Shown piece by piece: positions 8,435 through 16,199 of a stretch of 50,953 nucleotides of DNA. Numbering within the stretch: the first letter of the stretch is position 1; every line of letters starts with the position of its first letter. Under the pieces are notes generated by a model. The model worked only from the letters and a program-made list of their open reading frames with translations. It searched no databases and had not been told where the DNA came from. Origin of the DNA: an uncultured Acidimicrobiales bacterium (GTDB taxonomy: Bacteria > Actinomycetota > Acidimicrobiia > Acidimicrobiales > SHLQ01); assembly GCA_937934655.1 (NCBI GenBank), contig CALGZB010000063.1:1-50953 (forward strand), read 5' to 3'. The position numbers and the translations under genes were made by a program.

Positions 8435-9232
8435 TTGATCAACGTGGCACTCGAGCATTTTCGACTCGATGGCCACGTTGCCATCGTTACCGCTGCCGGC
8501 CGGGGAATCGGCGCTGGCATAGCCACGGCTTTTGCTGAGGCCGGAGCCGATGTCGTCATCGCCGCCCGCTCAGCTGACCAGTTGGCCGAGACGGCCGCTG
8601 CCGTCGAAGCGCACGGTCGCCACTGTCTGGTGGTGCCGTCGAACTTGGCCGAAGACGGAGCGCTAACCGCTCTCTCCCAAGCAGCCTTCGACGAATTCGG
8701 CCGGGTCGACACCGTCGTCAACAATCTGGGCGGAACCTTCCCGCAACCGTTCTCCGACGTTTCTCGTGAGAAGTTCGAGCGGGCCATTTCGTTCAATGTG
8801 GGCACCGCCTATGAGCTCACCCAGGCTGCGCTCCCCCACCTGCTCAACTCACCCAATGGGTCGGTCATCAACATCGCCTCGGTCGCCGGGATCATGGCCG
8901 GACGAGCAATGTCGTCCTACGGCACGGCCAAGGCCGCAATGATTTCGCTTACCCGTCAGCTCGGCCAAGAGCTCGCTCCTAAGGTGCGGGTCAACGCCAT
9001 CGCACCCGGGTTCATCGAGACGCAAGCAACCGAACTCGTCACCACCAGCGAGCAAATGCGGGCAACCGCAATCAGCAACACCCCGATGCGACGCTTCGGA
9101 CTCCCCGAAGACATCGGCAATGCAGCCTTGTACTTGGCATCTCCAGCAGCCAGCTTCGTCACCGGCGTACTCCTACCAGTACACGGCGGCGCCGAGGGCC
9201 CAGTGCTCGACTTCGGCACCCCCGACCTGTAG
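8435..9232 (+). CDS. Short-chain dehydrogenase/reductase (SDR)
   Basis: A classical SDR of about 265 aa acting on an unknown alcohol or ketone with NAD(P)H. The Rossmann motif is TAAGRGIGAGIA (19-30), the structural motif NNLGG (96-100) replaces the usual NNAG, and the catalytic set N121, S149, Y162 and K166 is intact. It ends with a family-typical 'FVTGVLLPVHGG' segment. The frame opens with TTG at 8435, 6 nt after the previous stop; GTG at 8444 is an alternative, and neither has a strong ribosome site, so coupling to the upstream gene is likely. Confidence 0.9.
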   Translation: MINVALEHFRLDGHVAIVTAAGRGIGAGIATAFAEAGADVVIAARSADQLAETAAAVEAHGRHCLVVPSNLAEDGALTALSQAAFDEFGRVDTVVNNLGGTFPQPFSDVSREKFERAISFNVGTAYELTQAALPHLLNSPNGSVINIASVAGIMAGRAMSSYGTAKAAMISLTRQLGQELAPKVRVNAIAPGFIETQATELVTTSEQMRATAISNTPMRRFGLPEDIGNAALYLASPAASFVTGVLLPVHGGAEGPVLDFGTPDL

Positions 9233-9285
9233 TTCGCCTCGTTTCGGAGTTCAAGGCGAATGGGCTACTGGTCGATGTTACGGCC

Positions 9286-9618
9286 ATGCCCACCGGCGCG
9301 ACAACCAACACTCCACCTCTTGTCAGCGGTTCGATCCTGTGGAATCTGTTCCTCTTCGTTTCGTGGGTTCTGGTGATGACAACCCTTGCGTTTCACGGCG
9401 CTCTTGGGACGGCGCTTTGGTCCGCTGGCGCCGACCCAGACTTCATCAGCGTGCCCTCCTGGTTCGCGTGGACCTGGCTCTATCTGGCCGCGTTACCGGC
9501 TTCGATTGCCGCAATCGTTTGGGGTCGCAAGCACCACAATAACAACGCCCTCATTGCGTCAATGGTCGTTCCAGCCATCCCCGTTTCGATCGCCTTGCTC
9601 GGGTTCGCTCAGGCCTAG
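9286..9618 (+). CDS. Small integral membrane protein, unknown function
   Basis: A 110-aa hydrophobic protein with three probable membrane helices (about 18-40, 60-78 and 88-107) and a basic loop GRKHHNNN between the last two. I do not recognise the family. Codon use looks like its neighbours. No clear ribosome site precedes the ATG at 9286. The stop codon lies inside an 11-bp tandem repeat. Confidence 0.6.
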   Translation: MPTGATTNTPPLVSGSILWNLFLFVSWVLVMTTLAFHGALGTALWSAGADPDFISVPSWFAWTWLYLAALPASIAAIVWGRKHHNNNALIASMVVPAIPVSIALLGFAQA

Positions 9619-9632
9619 CTCAGGCCTAGCTC
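9607..9632. repeat. 11-bp tandem duplication over a stop codon
   Basis: GCTCAGGCCTA is present at 9607-9617 and 9618-9628, followed by GCTC of a third copy. The stop codon of the preceding gene (TAG, 9616-9618) spans the boundary of the first unit. Confidence 0.85.
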
Positions 9633-9653
9633 AACCGACTCGCCGCAAAACGG

Positions 9654-9685
9654 GCAGAACCCCCGGCCGGAGCCAGGGGTTCTGC
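9654..9685 (-). terminator. Intrinsic terminator of pckA
   Basis: A perfect 10-bp stem (GCAGAACCCC at 9654-9663 with GGGGTTCTGC at 9676-9685) encloses a 12-nt loop. Read on the minus strand it is followed shortly by TTTT, as expected for termination of pckA. It can also fold on the plus strand, but without a T-run. Confidence 0.8.
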
Positions 9686-9721
9686 TACTTGATCTTGAAG
9701 AACTCGAATCGCAGAAGCGAT

Positions 9722-11374
9722 TTACATCACTGCGGTAATACCGAGCTCTGAGTAGCCGTTCTTTTCGTAATTCGCCACGAACATGTCGCGTAGCTTGCCG
9801 GCGACGACGTCGTAGTCCTCGGGATCATCCCAGGTGTTACGGGGGTTGAGGATCTCGTCGGGCACGTCGGGGCAGCTGACCGGCATGGCCAGGTTGAAGA
9901 TCGGGTGTTGCTCGGTCTCGACGCCGTCGAGGTCTCCGTTGAGCGCAGCATCGAGCAGCGCACGAGTGTGCTTGAGCGACATGCGCTCGCCCTTGCCGTG
10001 CGGTCCGCCGGTCCAGCCGGTGTTGAGAAGGACACAACGAGTCTTGTGCTCGCCCATGCGCTTGGCGAGAAGCTCGGCGTACACCGAAGCTTTCTGCGAC
10101 ATAAACGGTGCACCAAAGCAGGAGCTGAAGGTGGCTTCAGGTTCGGTGATTCCAACCTCGGTGCCAGCAAGCTTCGAGGTGAAGCCGGTGACGAAGTGGT
10201 ACATGACCTCTTCTTCATCGAGGATCGATACCGGAGGAAGCACACCAAACGCATCGGCGGTAAGCAGCACGATGGTCTGAGGATGCGGGCCCTTGGCGCC
10301 TTCAGCAACACCTGGGTTACAGGTGAGTGGATAAGCGAAGCGGGTGTTCTCGGTAACCGAGCCGTCGGTGAGATCGAGCTCTTGCGGATCGGTGTCTGCC
10401 ATCGCCTTACCCGGAAGAGCTGGCACGTTCTCGATGAGGGTTCCCTTCATCGAGAGGGCTGCAGCGATAACCGGTTCGTTCTCTTTACTGAGGTCGATGA
10501 GCTTGGCGTAACAGCCGTCTTCAAAGTTCGAGACGCCAGCGTCGGTCCAGACATGCTCATCGTCGCCGATAAGTTCACGGTCTGGGTCAGCCGAAAGCGT
10601 GGTCTTGCCGGTACCCGAAAGCCCGAAGAGGATTGCGCTGTCGTTGTTGCTACCAATGTTGGCCGAGCAGTGCATCGACAGCTGGCCCTTTGCGGGAAGC
10701 ACGTAGTTCATGATGGTGAACATGGTCTTCTTGTTCACGCCGCAGTAGTCGGCCTTGCCGAGAACGAGTCCGACTCGCTTCTCAACATCCATGATCACTG
10801 CACGTTGCGACTTGGTGCCGTCCCGTTCTGGGTCGCAGACAAAGGAAGGAACGTTGATGAGGGTCCAGCCGGCGTCGGCGCGGTCGGCATCGTCGCGGAC
10901 GCCCTTGGGGAACATGATGTTGCAGAAGTACGCGTGCGTGGCGTACTCCCCAACGAAACGGTAGGGCTCGGCAAATTCTGGATCCCAGCCACAGAACACA
11001 TCGGTGCTGTAGAGGGTGCCAGCCTTGTTGTTGAGGTGCTCGATGACGCGAGGAAGAAGCGCATCGAATGCAGCTGGGTCGAACTGCTGGAAGTCAGGCT
11101 TCCACCAGATCGAATCGACAACGCTGTCACGAGCAACAGCAAACGTGTCCTTGGTTGGACGACCGGTGCAGGTCGGGTCGGTGTAGTAGACGAGTGGACC
11201 ATCGAGGCCAAGAGCGGTTGGCATTGCCTTGTGCTCGTCGTTTGGGCCATCGGGCCGAATCTGGCCTTTGTCGTTCTCGATTGCCGCGGTGAATAGTTCG
11301 TCCTGAGACAACCCCGCCTTGATGGTTACACCCGCGAGCCCGAACTGGGCTTCTAGTTGGTCGGCAACGGTCAT
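9722..11374 (-). CDS. pckA: Phosphoenolpyruvate carboxykinase (ATP)
   Basis: A 550-aa ATP-type PEP carboxykinase, converting oxaloacetate and ATP to phosphoenolpyruvate, CO2 and ADP as the entry step of gluconeogenesis. The kinase-1a loop GLSGTGKTT is at 251-259 and the metal-binding kinase-2 segment LIGDDEHVW at 268-276. The protein also has family-specific stretches such as FPKGVRDD and NTGWTGGPHGKGERM. It starts with ATG at 11374 after AAGGAG at a good distance. Many Actinobacteria use the unrelated-length GTP enzyme (pckG), so the ATP form is a useful lineage hint. The long upstream spacer holds two inverted repeats, suggesting regulation by carbon source. Confidence 0.97.
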   Translation of the reverse strand: MTVADQLEAQFGLAGVTIKAGLSQDELFTAAIENDKGQIRPDGPNDEHKAMPTALGLDGPLVYYTDPTCTGRPTKDTFAVARDSVVDSIWWKPDFQQFDPAAFDALLPRVIEHLNNKAGTLYSTDVFCGWDPEFAEPYRFVGEYATHAYFCNIMFPKGVRDDADRADAGWTLINVPSFVCDPERDGTKSQRAVIMDVEKRVGLVLGKADYCGVNKKTMFTIMNYVLPAKGQLSMHCSANIGSNNDSAILFGLSGTGKTTLSADPDRELIGDDEHVWTDAGVSNFEDGCYAKLIDLSKENEPVIAAALSMKGTLIENVPALPGKAMADTDPQELDLTDGSVTENTRFAYPLTCNPGVAEGAKGPHPQTIVLLTADAFGVLPPVSILDEEEVMYHFVTGFTSKLAGTEVGITEPEATFSSCFGAPFMSQKASVYAELLAKRMGEHKTRCVLLNTGWTGGPHGKGERMSLKHTRALLDAALNGDLDGVETEQHPIFNLAMPVSCPDVPDEILNPRNTWDDPEDYDVVAGKLRDMFVANYEKNGYSELGITAVM

Positions 11375-11395
11375 GGGGGCGCTCCTTGAGGCTGA

Positions 11396-11415
11396 CCTCG
11401 CTAGGCAAAGCGAGG
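11396..11415 (-). promoter_or_regulatory. Hairpin in the pckA leader
   Basis: CCTCGCT (11396-11402) and AGCGAGG (11409-11415) form a perfect 7-bp stem with a 6-nt loop, 22 nt upstream of the pckA start and just before its ribosome site. Confidence 0.45.
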
Positions 11416-11472
11416 GGGCATTTCGTTGGTATTCCTGTCGGCCGGCACGACAATTTCCGAAGAAATTAGGGC

Positions 11473-11502
11473 GCCCAAGTTTCGTATATGAGTCACTTGG
11501 GC
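11473..11502. promoter_or_regulatory. 30-bp dyad, candidate operator between pckA and a divergent gene
   Basis: GCCCAAGT (11473-11480) and ACTTGGGC (11495-11502) form a perfect 8-bp inverted repeat spaced by 14 nt. Half-site centres are about two helical turns apart and the centre carries GTATATG, which could be part of a -10 box. Related CAAGTTT words recur at 11565 and 11584. The rest of the 11375-11690 spacer is AT-richer than the flanking genes and holds no gene; TACGAT at 11659-11664 may be a -10 for the plus-strand gene. Confidence 0.5.
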
Positions 11503-11690
11503 AATAGCGGCGTGAATTTGAGAGTAGAACAACTTCAATACAAGTACCAGACCAAATTCAAGACAAGTTTGGACAAAGCTGCCAAGTTTCATAAAAATGG
11601 CCTCAATTTTGGCTGGAGCCGATCCTTTGATTGACGCACCATCTGGGCATTCGGCGAATACGATGTACCGGTGACCCCGGAGCGAAACTC

Positions 11691-12278
11691 ATGATTCTCG
11701 CCGAAATGCGTGGACTGGTGGCGGTAATTGCCGTCGGCATCCTCATAGCGGTCCTTTTTGCCCGGATCTCCGCGTACGGCGAAGATGACTCGGTAGCTGC
11801 CGCAGGCGTCGTGGCAACCACGACATCGACCACAAGTACGAGTAGCACCACTACCGCGGCGCCCGTGCAGTTCGATGATGCACTCGCCGGAGTTCGCAAC
11901 CTCTGCGAATCAAGCGAACGCTTCATCGAAGGCTCCGAGTCCGAAATCGAATACCCGGGCAAAATTCCACAACTGGCCGAAGAGTTCTATGAAAGCGTCA
12001 TCGACGGCGTGTCCGACCAGATCCGCGCCGAGTACTCCGCCGCCCTTCGGTACTACACCGAGTACAACGACCTCGCTCTTCCGCATAACTACGACGGCCT
12101 CACCATCCTTCAAAGCGATGGCGGCGAACGTTGGGGCCTCCTCGCTTCAAGCGAACCACCTGGCGTCGAAGCAACTCGCGCCAACGTTGCGTTTCTCTGC
12201 GGTGGCATCGAAATCCCTGAGCCGCCGCTTATGAGCGCCTCAGAGTTCGAACGTCTGTCGGACCTCGCTGACAAGTAG
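11691..12278 (+). CDS. Membrane-anchored protein with Thr/Ser-rich linker, unknown function
   Basis: A 195-aa protein with one N-terminal membrane helix (about 8-25), a low-complexity Thr/Ser linker (about 43-57) and a mainly helical, acidic extracytoplasmic domain of about 135 aa with two cysteines that could pair. The start at ATG 11691 is preferred because GGAG lies 8 nt upstream; an upstream TTG at 11631 would only add residues without membrane or ribosome-site logic. A similar Thr linker appears in the giant protein at 44260. I do not recognise the C-terminal domain. It is convergent with the VanZ-like gene. Confidence 0.7.
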   Translation: MILAEMRGLVAVIAVGILIAVLFARISAYGEDDSVAAAGVVATTTSTTSTSSTTTAAPVQFDDALAGVRNLCESSERFIEGSESEIEYPGKIPQLAEEFYESVIDGVSDQIRAEYSAALRYYTEYNDLALPHNYDGLTILQSDGGERWGLLASSEPPGVEATRANVAFLCGGIEIPEPPLMSASEFERLSDLADK

Positions 12279-12288
12279 CAGTCTCGAC

Positions 12289-12312
12289 GAACCGGTTTCA
12301 GGCAACCGGTTC
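12289..12312. terminator. Hairpin between convergent genes
   Basis: GAACCGGTT (12289-12297) and AACCGGTTC (12304-12312) form a perfect 9-bp stem with a 6-nt loop midway between two convergent stop codons. There is no T-run on either side, so it may act as a bidirectional, U-independent terminator or only as a barrier to read-through. Confidence 0.55.
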
Positions 12313-12330
12313 CAGTAGTGAAGTTCGGAC

Positions 12331-12813
12331 TTAGACGCCGACCGCTTCAGTTTCGGCCCGCCGTATCCACCAATCAACAAGCGGGCCGGTGAGAGCGATG
12401 ATCAGCGTCGCAATGAGAATGCCGCCAATATTTCCCCAGCCGTCGTCCATCGAAACGGTGCGGGTAGCAGTAACCGCGCCCTGCAGCACTTCGAACCCGA
12501 GACTTACAACGATCATGACGGCAGCAAGAAGCGGCAGCCACACCCGCCGCCGGAGGCCGTAGCCAACGATCAACATGCCGCCGCCCCAGATCACGCCATG
12601 GCCGGCTTGATCAAACTTGATCGGGATCGAGTCTTTCGTCAGGTTGACGTCAAGGATCCGCTCGACCACTCGGCCGAGCACGGTGGTCAAGGACTTCATT
12701 GGACGGATCACCGCTGGTACTGCATCAGACAGGCTGAGGAACGTGGCGACGAGCGCGAACGACACCAGCATGAGAGCAAACACGACTCGGCGCGTGTTCT
12801 GGGAAGCGGCCAT
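12331..12813 (-). CDS. VanZ-like membrane protein
   Basis: A 160-aa protein with four probable helices (about 10-27, 72-88, 92-108 and 130-148). The VanZ-type signature is visible: DQAGH (68-72), a glycine-rich helix, FEVLQG (107-112) and the polar motif MDDGWGNIGG (122-131). VanZ confers teicoplanin resistance in enterococci, but most homologues are uncharacterised envelope proteins. The frame extends to 13077, but the ATG at 12813 gives the family's usual N-terminus, and a TACCAT box ends exactly 7 nt upstream, consistent with a leaderless message. Confidence 0.8.
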   Translation of the reverse strand: MAASQNTRRVVFALMLVSFALVATFLSLSDAVPAVIRPMKSLTTVLGRVVERILDVNLTKDSIPIKFDQAGHGVIWGGGMLIVGYGLRRRVWLPLLAAVMIVVSLGFEVLQGAVTATRTVSMDDGWGNIGGILIATLIIALTGPLVDWWIRRAETEAVGV

Positions 12814-12820
12814 AGGACCA

Positions 12821-12826
12821 ATGGTA
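12821..12826 (-). promoter_or_regulatory. Probable -10 box of a leaderless promoter (VanZ-like gene)
   Basis: TACCAT on the minus strand ends 7 nt before the ATG at 12813, placing the transcript start at or next to the start codon. Confidence 0.45.
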
Positions 12827-12973
12827 GAGAATGCCAAGGGGGAAATGGGCGTCGCGGCGAGTATCTCCAGCCGATCTCCACAGAACCCACACATACCGCG
12901 GGCTGGCGTTGGTGACTCTTTTGGATGGCCCTGTGCGATGGCGAGTGTTGCGCCGCAGGACGAAACGGGCCTG

Positions 12974-13315
12974 CTACGCAGAAGCGCCGGAATAGTGGAA
13001 CCGTCGAAGAATATTCTCGCAGGACAGCACCAGGATGAGCAGCACAACTGGTGCAACCGGAATCGCAGCCATGCCAAACAGCGGGTTCACGGTCCACAGC
13101 AGCACGGTGACTGCCGTCAGAATCAATGCACCGACAAACGCGATTCGACGCAATGTGGTGAGCAAGCGACGCTCGTTGCGGGTGAACCATTCGGGGACTC
13201 GATGCCGTTCGAGTGCCAAGCGGTGACGGTTGGCGGCGGCTAGCTCGCGTTCGAGATCCGCGATGAGCTCGCGAACATCCTCTTTTATTTGCGATTCAGT
13301 TGCGTCAGCGCCCAC
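12974..13315 (-). CDS. Small membrane protein with N-terminal coiled segment
   Basis: A 113-aa protein: a charged, helical, probably coiled first half (Glu/Arg/Leu-rich, about 5-55), then two membrane helices (about 58-77 and 80-97) and a short basic tail. The start is GTG at 13315; the minus strand carries GGAGTA twice in tandem just upstream, giving a good ribosome site 6 nt before GTG. The architecture resembles small actinobacterial membrane proteins of unknown role. It lies upstream of, and in line with, the VanZ-like gene but is separated by 160 nt. Confidence 0.65.
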   Translation of the reverse strand: MGADATESQIKEDVRELIADLERELAAANRHRLALERHRVPEWFTRNERRLLTTLRRIAFVGALILTAVTVLLWTVNPLFGMAAIPVAPVVLLILVLSCENILRRFHYSGASA

Positions 13316-13430
13316 TGCCTACTCCTACTCCAAGGCCGAAGGTACCAGTAGTCCATACGAACTAAAAGGGTGCAAAGCCGGAGACCCGACCGACTGCCTA
13401 AAAGTCTTTCCCTGTGGGCAGACTGGAGAG

Positions 13431-14309
13431 GTGATCCGAATTCTGTTTACCGTCTGCCTTGGACTGATCGTGATGGCCGGCGCCTGCCAGTCCGGTGATT
13501 CCACGCCACCGACACGCGATTCGACGCTGCCGACCGTCGCTCCGGTCGAATCCATTCCGCCCGCAACCCGCGATCAACAAGCAGCAGGTGAAGCCGATCC
13601 CACCCCCACCGGACAACTGACCGTCGAGGTCGTTCGCGAGTTCGACCACGATCCTGATGCGTGGACGCAGGGTTACCTCATCGAACAGGGCCGACTCTTC
13701 GAAAGCACGGGCGATTGGGAAGCTTCCGAGTCCACACTCCGCGAGGTCGACCCCGAGTCCGGAGATGTCCTGCGTAGCGTCGACGTTGGGCAACCGTTCT
13801 TCAGCGAAGGCATCGCTCAGGTCGGCGACCAGATCTACATGATCACCTGGCAGGACAACACGGCCTTCGTGTTCGACCGCGAGACCTTCGAGGTCGACAC
13901 GACCTTCAGCTACGACGGCGAAGGGTGGGGGCTTTGCCTCGACGACCACGACGGCAACAACCGCCTCGTCATGTCTGACGGTTCCGAGACGCTCACGTTG
14001 CGTGACCCGGTCACCTTCGAGGCCACCGGCACGCTCCAACTCGTGCACGACGGGAGCTTCCGGCTCAACGAACTCGAGTGCGTCGATGGGTTCGCGTACG
14101 CCAACGTTTGGACCACCAACATCATCGTGCGCATCGATCTCGCGACGGGTGAGATCGCCTCGACAATCGATGCCTCGCCGTTGAAGAACCTCATGGGCGG
14201 CGCCGGCAACATTCTTAATGGCATCGCCTATAACGAAGCCACCAACACGTTCTTGCTCACCGGGAAGTTCTGGCCAAGCGCCTTTGAGGTACGTTTCGTA
14301 CCTCGGTGA
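13431..14309 (+). CDS. Glutaminyl-peptide cyclotransferase, probable lipoprotein
   Basis: A 292-aa secreted glutamine cyclotransferase of the plant/bacterial beta-propeller type, which converts N-terminal glutamine of peptides to pyroglutamate. Family landmarks appear in order: AWTQGY, LFESTGDWEAS, EGIAQVGDQIYMITW, GWGLCLDD, MSDGSETL, LNELECVDGFAYANVW and LNGIAYNE with TGKFWPSAFEV. The N-terminus is a hydrophobic signal ending in an imperfect lipobox (VMAGAC, C19), followed by a Thr/Pro-rich spacer, so it is probably anchored to the outer face of the membrane. The start is taken as GTG 13431 with GGAG close upstream; the frame remains open further upstream but that part is not protein-like. 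Confidence 0.88.
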   Translation: MIRILFTVCLGLIVMAGACQSGDSTPPTRDSTLPTVAPVESIPPATRDQQAAGEADPTPTGQLTVEVVREFDHDPDAWTQGYLIEQGRLFESTGDWEASESTLREVDPESGDVLRSVDVGQPFFSEGIAQVGDQIYMITWQDNTAFVFDRETFEVDTTFSYDGEGWGLCLDDHDGNNRLVMSDGSETLTLRDPVTFEATGTLQLVHDGSFRLNELECVDGFAYANVWTTNIIVRIDLATGEIASTIDASPLKNLMGGAGNILNGIAYNEATNTFLLTGKFWPSAFEVRFVPR

Positions 14310-14347
14310 TCGGGCTCGCTCCTGATCTTGAATCCTGAACGTTCACT

Positions 14348-14411
14348 TCTGACTCTGACTCTGACTCTATGACCTTATGACTCTGGCTCTATGACCTTAT
14401 GACTCTGGCTC
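14348..14411. repeat. Nested tandem repeats before a small gene
   Basis: TCTGAC is repeated three times (14348-14365). It runs into a 22-bp unit present twice (14365-14386 and 14387-14408), each ending in a copy of the ATGACTCTGG sequence that opens the 46-aa gene at 14399. The copies create abortive mini-frames (ATG ACC TTA TGA) ahead of the true start. Confidence 0.85.
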
Positions 14412-14539
14412 GAATCCTTGCCGCCATCGCCGTCTTGGCGCTCCTCATCCCCGCCGCATTGCTGGGCGAATGGGTGTTCTTCACACTCGGACTTGTCGGC
14501 GTCGGCGCGTTTCTCGTGCCGTTCCTCAGCAAACGCTGA
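14399..14539 (+). CDS. 46-aa hydrophobic peptide
   Basis: A short frame encoding 46 residues that starts MTLARILAAIAV and ends FLVPFLSKR. Two hydrophobic stretches (about 5-22 and 25-42) separated by GEW would form a helical hairpin in the membrane. It is too short for usual gene finders. Support: a complete ATG-TGA frame filling the gap between the cyclase and the SDR, strongly hydrophobic composition ending in a basic tail, and codon use like the neighbours. Against: no ribosome site, and its start lies inside a tandem repeat. Function unknown. Confidence 0.45.
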   Translation: MTLARILAAIAVLALLIPAALLGEWVFFTLGLVGVGAFLVPFLSKR

Positions 14540-14543
14540 TCAG

Positions 14544-15299
14544 CTAGGTCCACATCTCGGCGAGGCCGTACGCATGGCCGGCGGTGTAGCCGCCATCGAC
14601 AGGTAGCGAGATGCCGGTGACGAACGAAGAGTCATCGCTTGCCAAGAAGAACGCGGCACCAGCAACTTCCGATGATTCGCCAAACCGGCGGAGCTTGTGC
14701 TGCTTGCGGATCTCATCGGCCCATGGCATTTGGTCGACGACCGAGTGAAACATCGGCGTCTTGATGAACCCCGGACAGATGCAGTTGGCCCGGATGCCCA
14801 CGACGCCATAATCGTTGGCCAGGTTCTTCGTGAGCAGAACCACCCCACCCTTCGCTGCGTTGTAGCTGCTGCCGCCCTCGCACCCCTCGAGACCTTCGAC
14901 ACTTGCGATGGTGATGATGCTGCCCGACTTCTGGGCGATCATCGGCCCCAACGCATATTTCGCCGAGAGCATCGTGCCGGTCAGGTTGATGTCCTGGCAG
15001 CGCTGCCACTCCTCGAGATCCAACGAGTGAACGGGCCCGCCAGACGCCACGCCCGCCGCGGTAACCAGCACATCGAGTTGACCATGGTCGGCCATGATCT
15101 GCTCAACCACCTGCTGTTGGCCACCCGCATCGCGCACATCGCATTGCACAAATGAAACGCCGGCAAAGCCCGCCTCGGGTTCAGCGACATCGGATCCGAT
15201 TACCGTCGCCCCCTCCGCAACGAACCTTGCAACGCATGCCTCGCCGATACCCGACGAAGCCCCGGTCACGTGCACAACTTTTCCTGTGAGTCTGCTCAT
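14544..15299 (-). CDS. Short-chain dehydrogenase/reductase (SDR)
   Basis: A classical SDR of 251 aa. From the ATG at 15299 the cofactor motif TGASSGIG lies near residue 12-19, the structural motif is AAG (in VTAAGVASG) rather than NNAG, and the catalytic serine, tyrosine and lysine appear in IASVEGLEG and YNAAKGG. An Asp after the second strand (GSDVAE) suggests preference for NAD(H). The ending 'FVTGISLPVDGGYTAG' is typical. An upstream GTG at 15326 would add nine residues that are not family-like. It is divergent from the DUF429 gene, with starts only about 50 nt apart. Substrate unknown. Confidence 0.9.
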   Translation of the reverse strand: MSRLTGKVVHVTGASSGIGEACVARFVAEGATVIGSDVAEPEAGFAGVSFVQCDVRDAGGQQQVVEQIMADHGQLDVLVTAAGVASGGPVHSLDLEEWQRCQDINLTGTMLSAKYALGPMIAQKSGSIITIASVEGLEGCEGGSSYNAAKGGVVLLTKNLANDYGVVGIRANCICPGFIKTPMFHSVVDQMPWADEIRKQHKLRRFGESSEVAGAAFFLASDDSSFVTGISLPVDGGYTAGHAYGLAEMWT

Positions 15300-15352
15300 A
15301 CTTGGCAGTCTGGTCGTCAAGGGCACCGATGCGCCAGAATCCGGACGTGGCT

Positions 15353-16117
15353 ATGTCAGAGGGGATGTCCAATCAACCGAGTGTTGGGAAGCCGAATCCG
15401 AACGGACCGAGCGTCCCCGCTGTGCGGGTCTGCGGAGTCGACGGGTATCCCGACGGTTGGGTAATCGTCACCACGGGCCTCTCCCCCAGCGATGACGTCG
15501 AGGTATCGACAGCATCAAACTTCTCCCAGATCGTCGACCTCTTCACCGACGGGACCATTGGGTTCGTGGCCGTCGATATGCCGATTGGTCTCGACCGCGG
15601 ACAACGCCGCTTGGCAGACCAGGAATGTCGCAACCTTTTAGGCCGGCGACGTTCGTCGATGTTCACCTCGCCGCCCGAAGTTTCTCTCGACGCCGACACC
15701 CATGCGGAGGCCACGGCTCGGGCAACCGCCGACACCGGGAAGGGTCTGTCGATGCAATCGTTCCGTTTGTTCCCCCGAATCCTCGAAGTCCGAGCGGCAA
15801 TCGACCCGGCACACCAACCAGCGATCTCCGAAGTGCATCCAGAAACCAGCTTCGCCGTGCTGGCTGACCAACCGCTCTCGCACGCAAAGAAGGACCTCGC
15901 CGGCATCGTCGAACGACTCAACCTTCTCGAGCCACACTTCCCGAATGTCCGACAGCAGTTGCTCGCAACGCCGTTACCGGGTGTGGCGGTCGACGACCTC
16001 CTCGATTCCTACGCTGCGGCGTGGACCGCTCGGCGCATGGCCACCGGCGAGGCGCTTGTCCTTGGCGACACCAACCGCCGCGATTCCACTGGATACCGCC
16101 TCACAGTAACGGCCTAA
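15353..16117 (+). CDS. DUF429 family protein (predicted RNase H-like fold)
   Basis: A protein of about 254 aa matching the DUF429 family, whose members are predicted RNase H-fold nucleases without assigned substrate. Visible family segments are VCGVDGYPDGWV near the N-terminus, FVAVDMPIGL, LGRRRSSMFTSPP, GLSMQSFRLFPRI and SEVHPETSFAVL. They include the conserved Asp residues of GVDG and VDMPIG and the Glu/His of EVHPE. Several starts are in frame (TTG 15302, ATG 15329, 15353 and 15365); 15353 is chosen because it clears the divergent SDR start, but 15365 directly after GAGGGG is also possible. Confidence 0.8.
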   Translation: MSEGMSNQPSVGKPNPNGPSVPAVRVCGVDGYPDGWVIVTTGLSPSDDVEVSTASNFSQIVDLFTDGTIGFVAVDMPIGLDRGQRRLADQECRNLLGRRRSSMFTSPPEVSLDADTHAEATARATADTGKGLSMQSFRLFPRILEVRAAIDPAHQPAISEVHPETSFAVLADQPLSHAKKDLAGIVERLNLLEPHFPNVRQQLLATPLPGVAVDDLLDSYAAAWTARRMATGEALVLGDTNRRDSTGYRLTVTA

Positions 16118-16199
16118 CGAGTTCGGCGATCCGCAGCGAACCGGACACGATCCGTCGGTCGATTCCCGGATGATCCCACCGCCGTTGCACTATGAGCCG

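Noticed and set aside
9905-11296. 463-aa plus-strand frame opposite pckA
   Set aside because: It is fully antisense to the clear PEP carboxykinase, has no domain pattern or ribosome site, and reflects high-GC codon bias.
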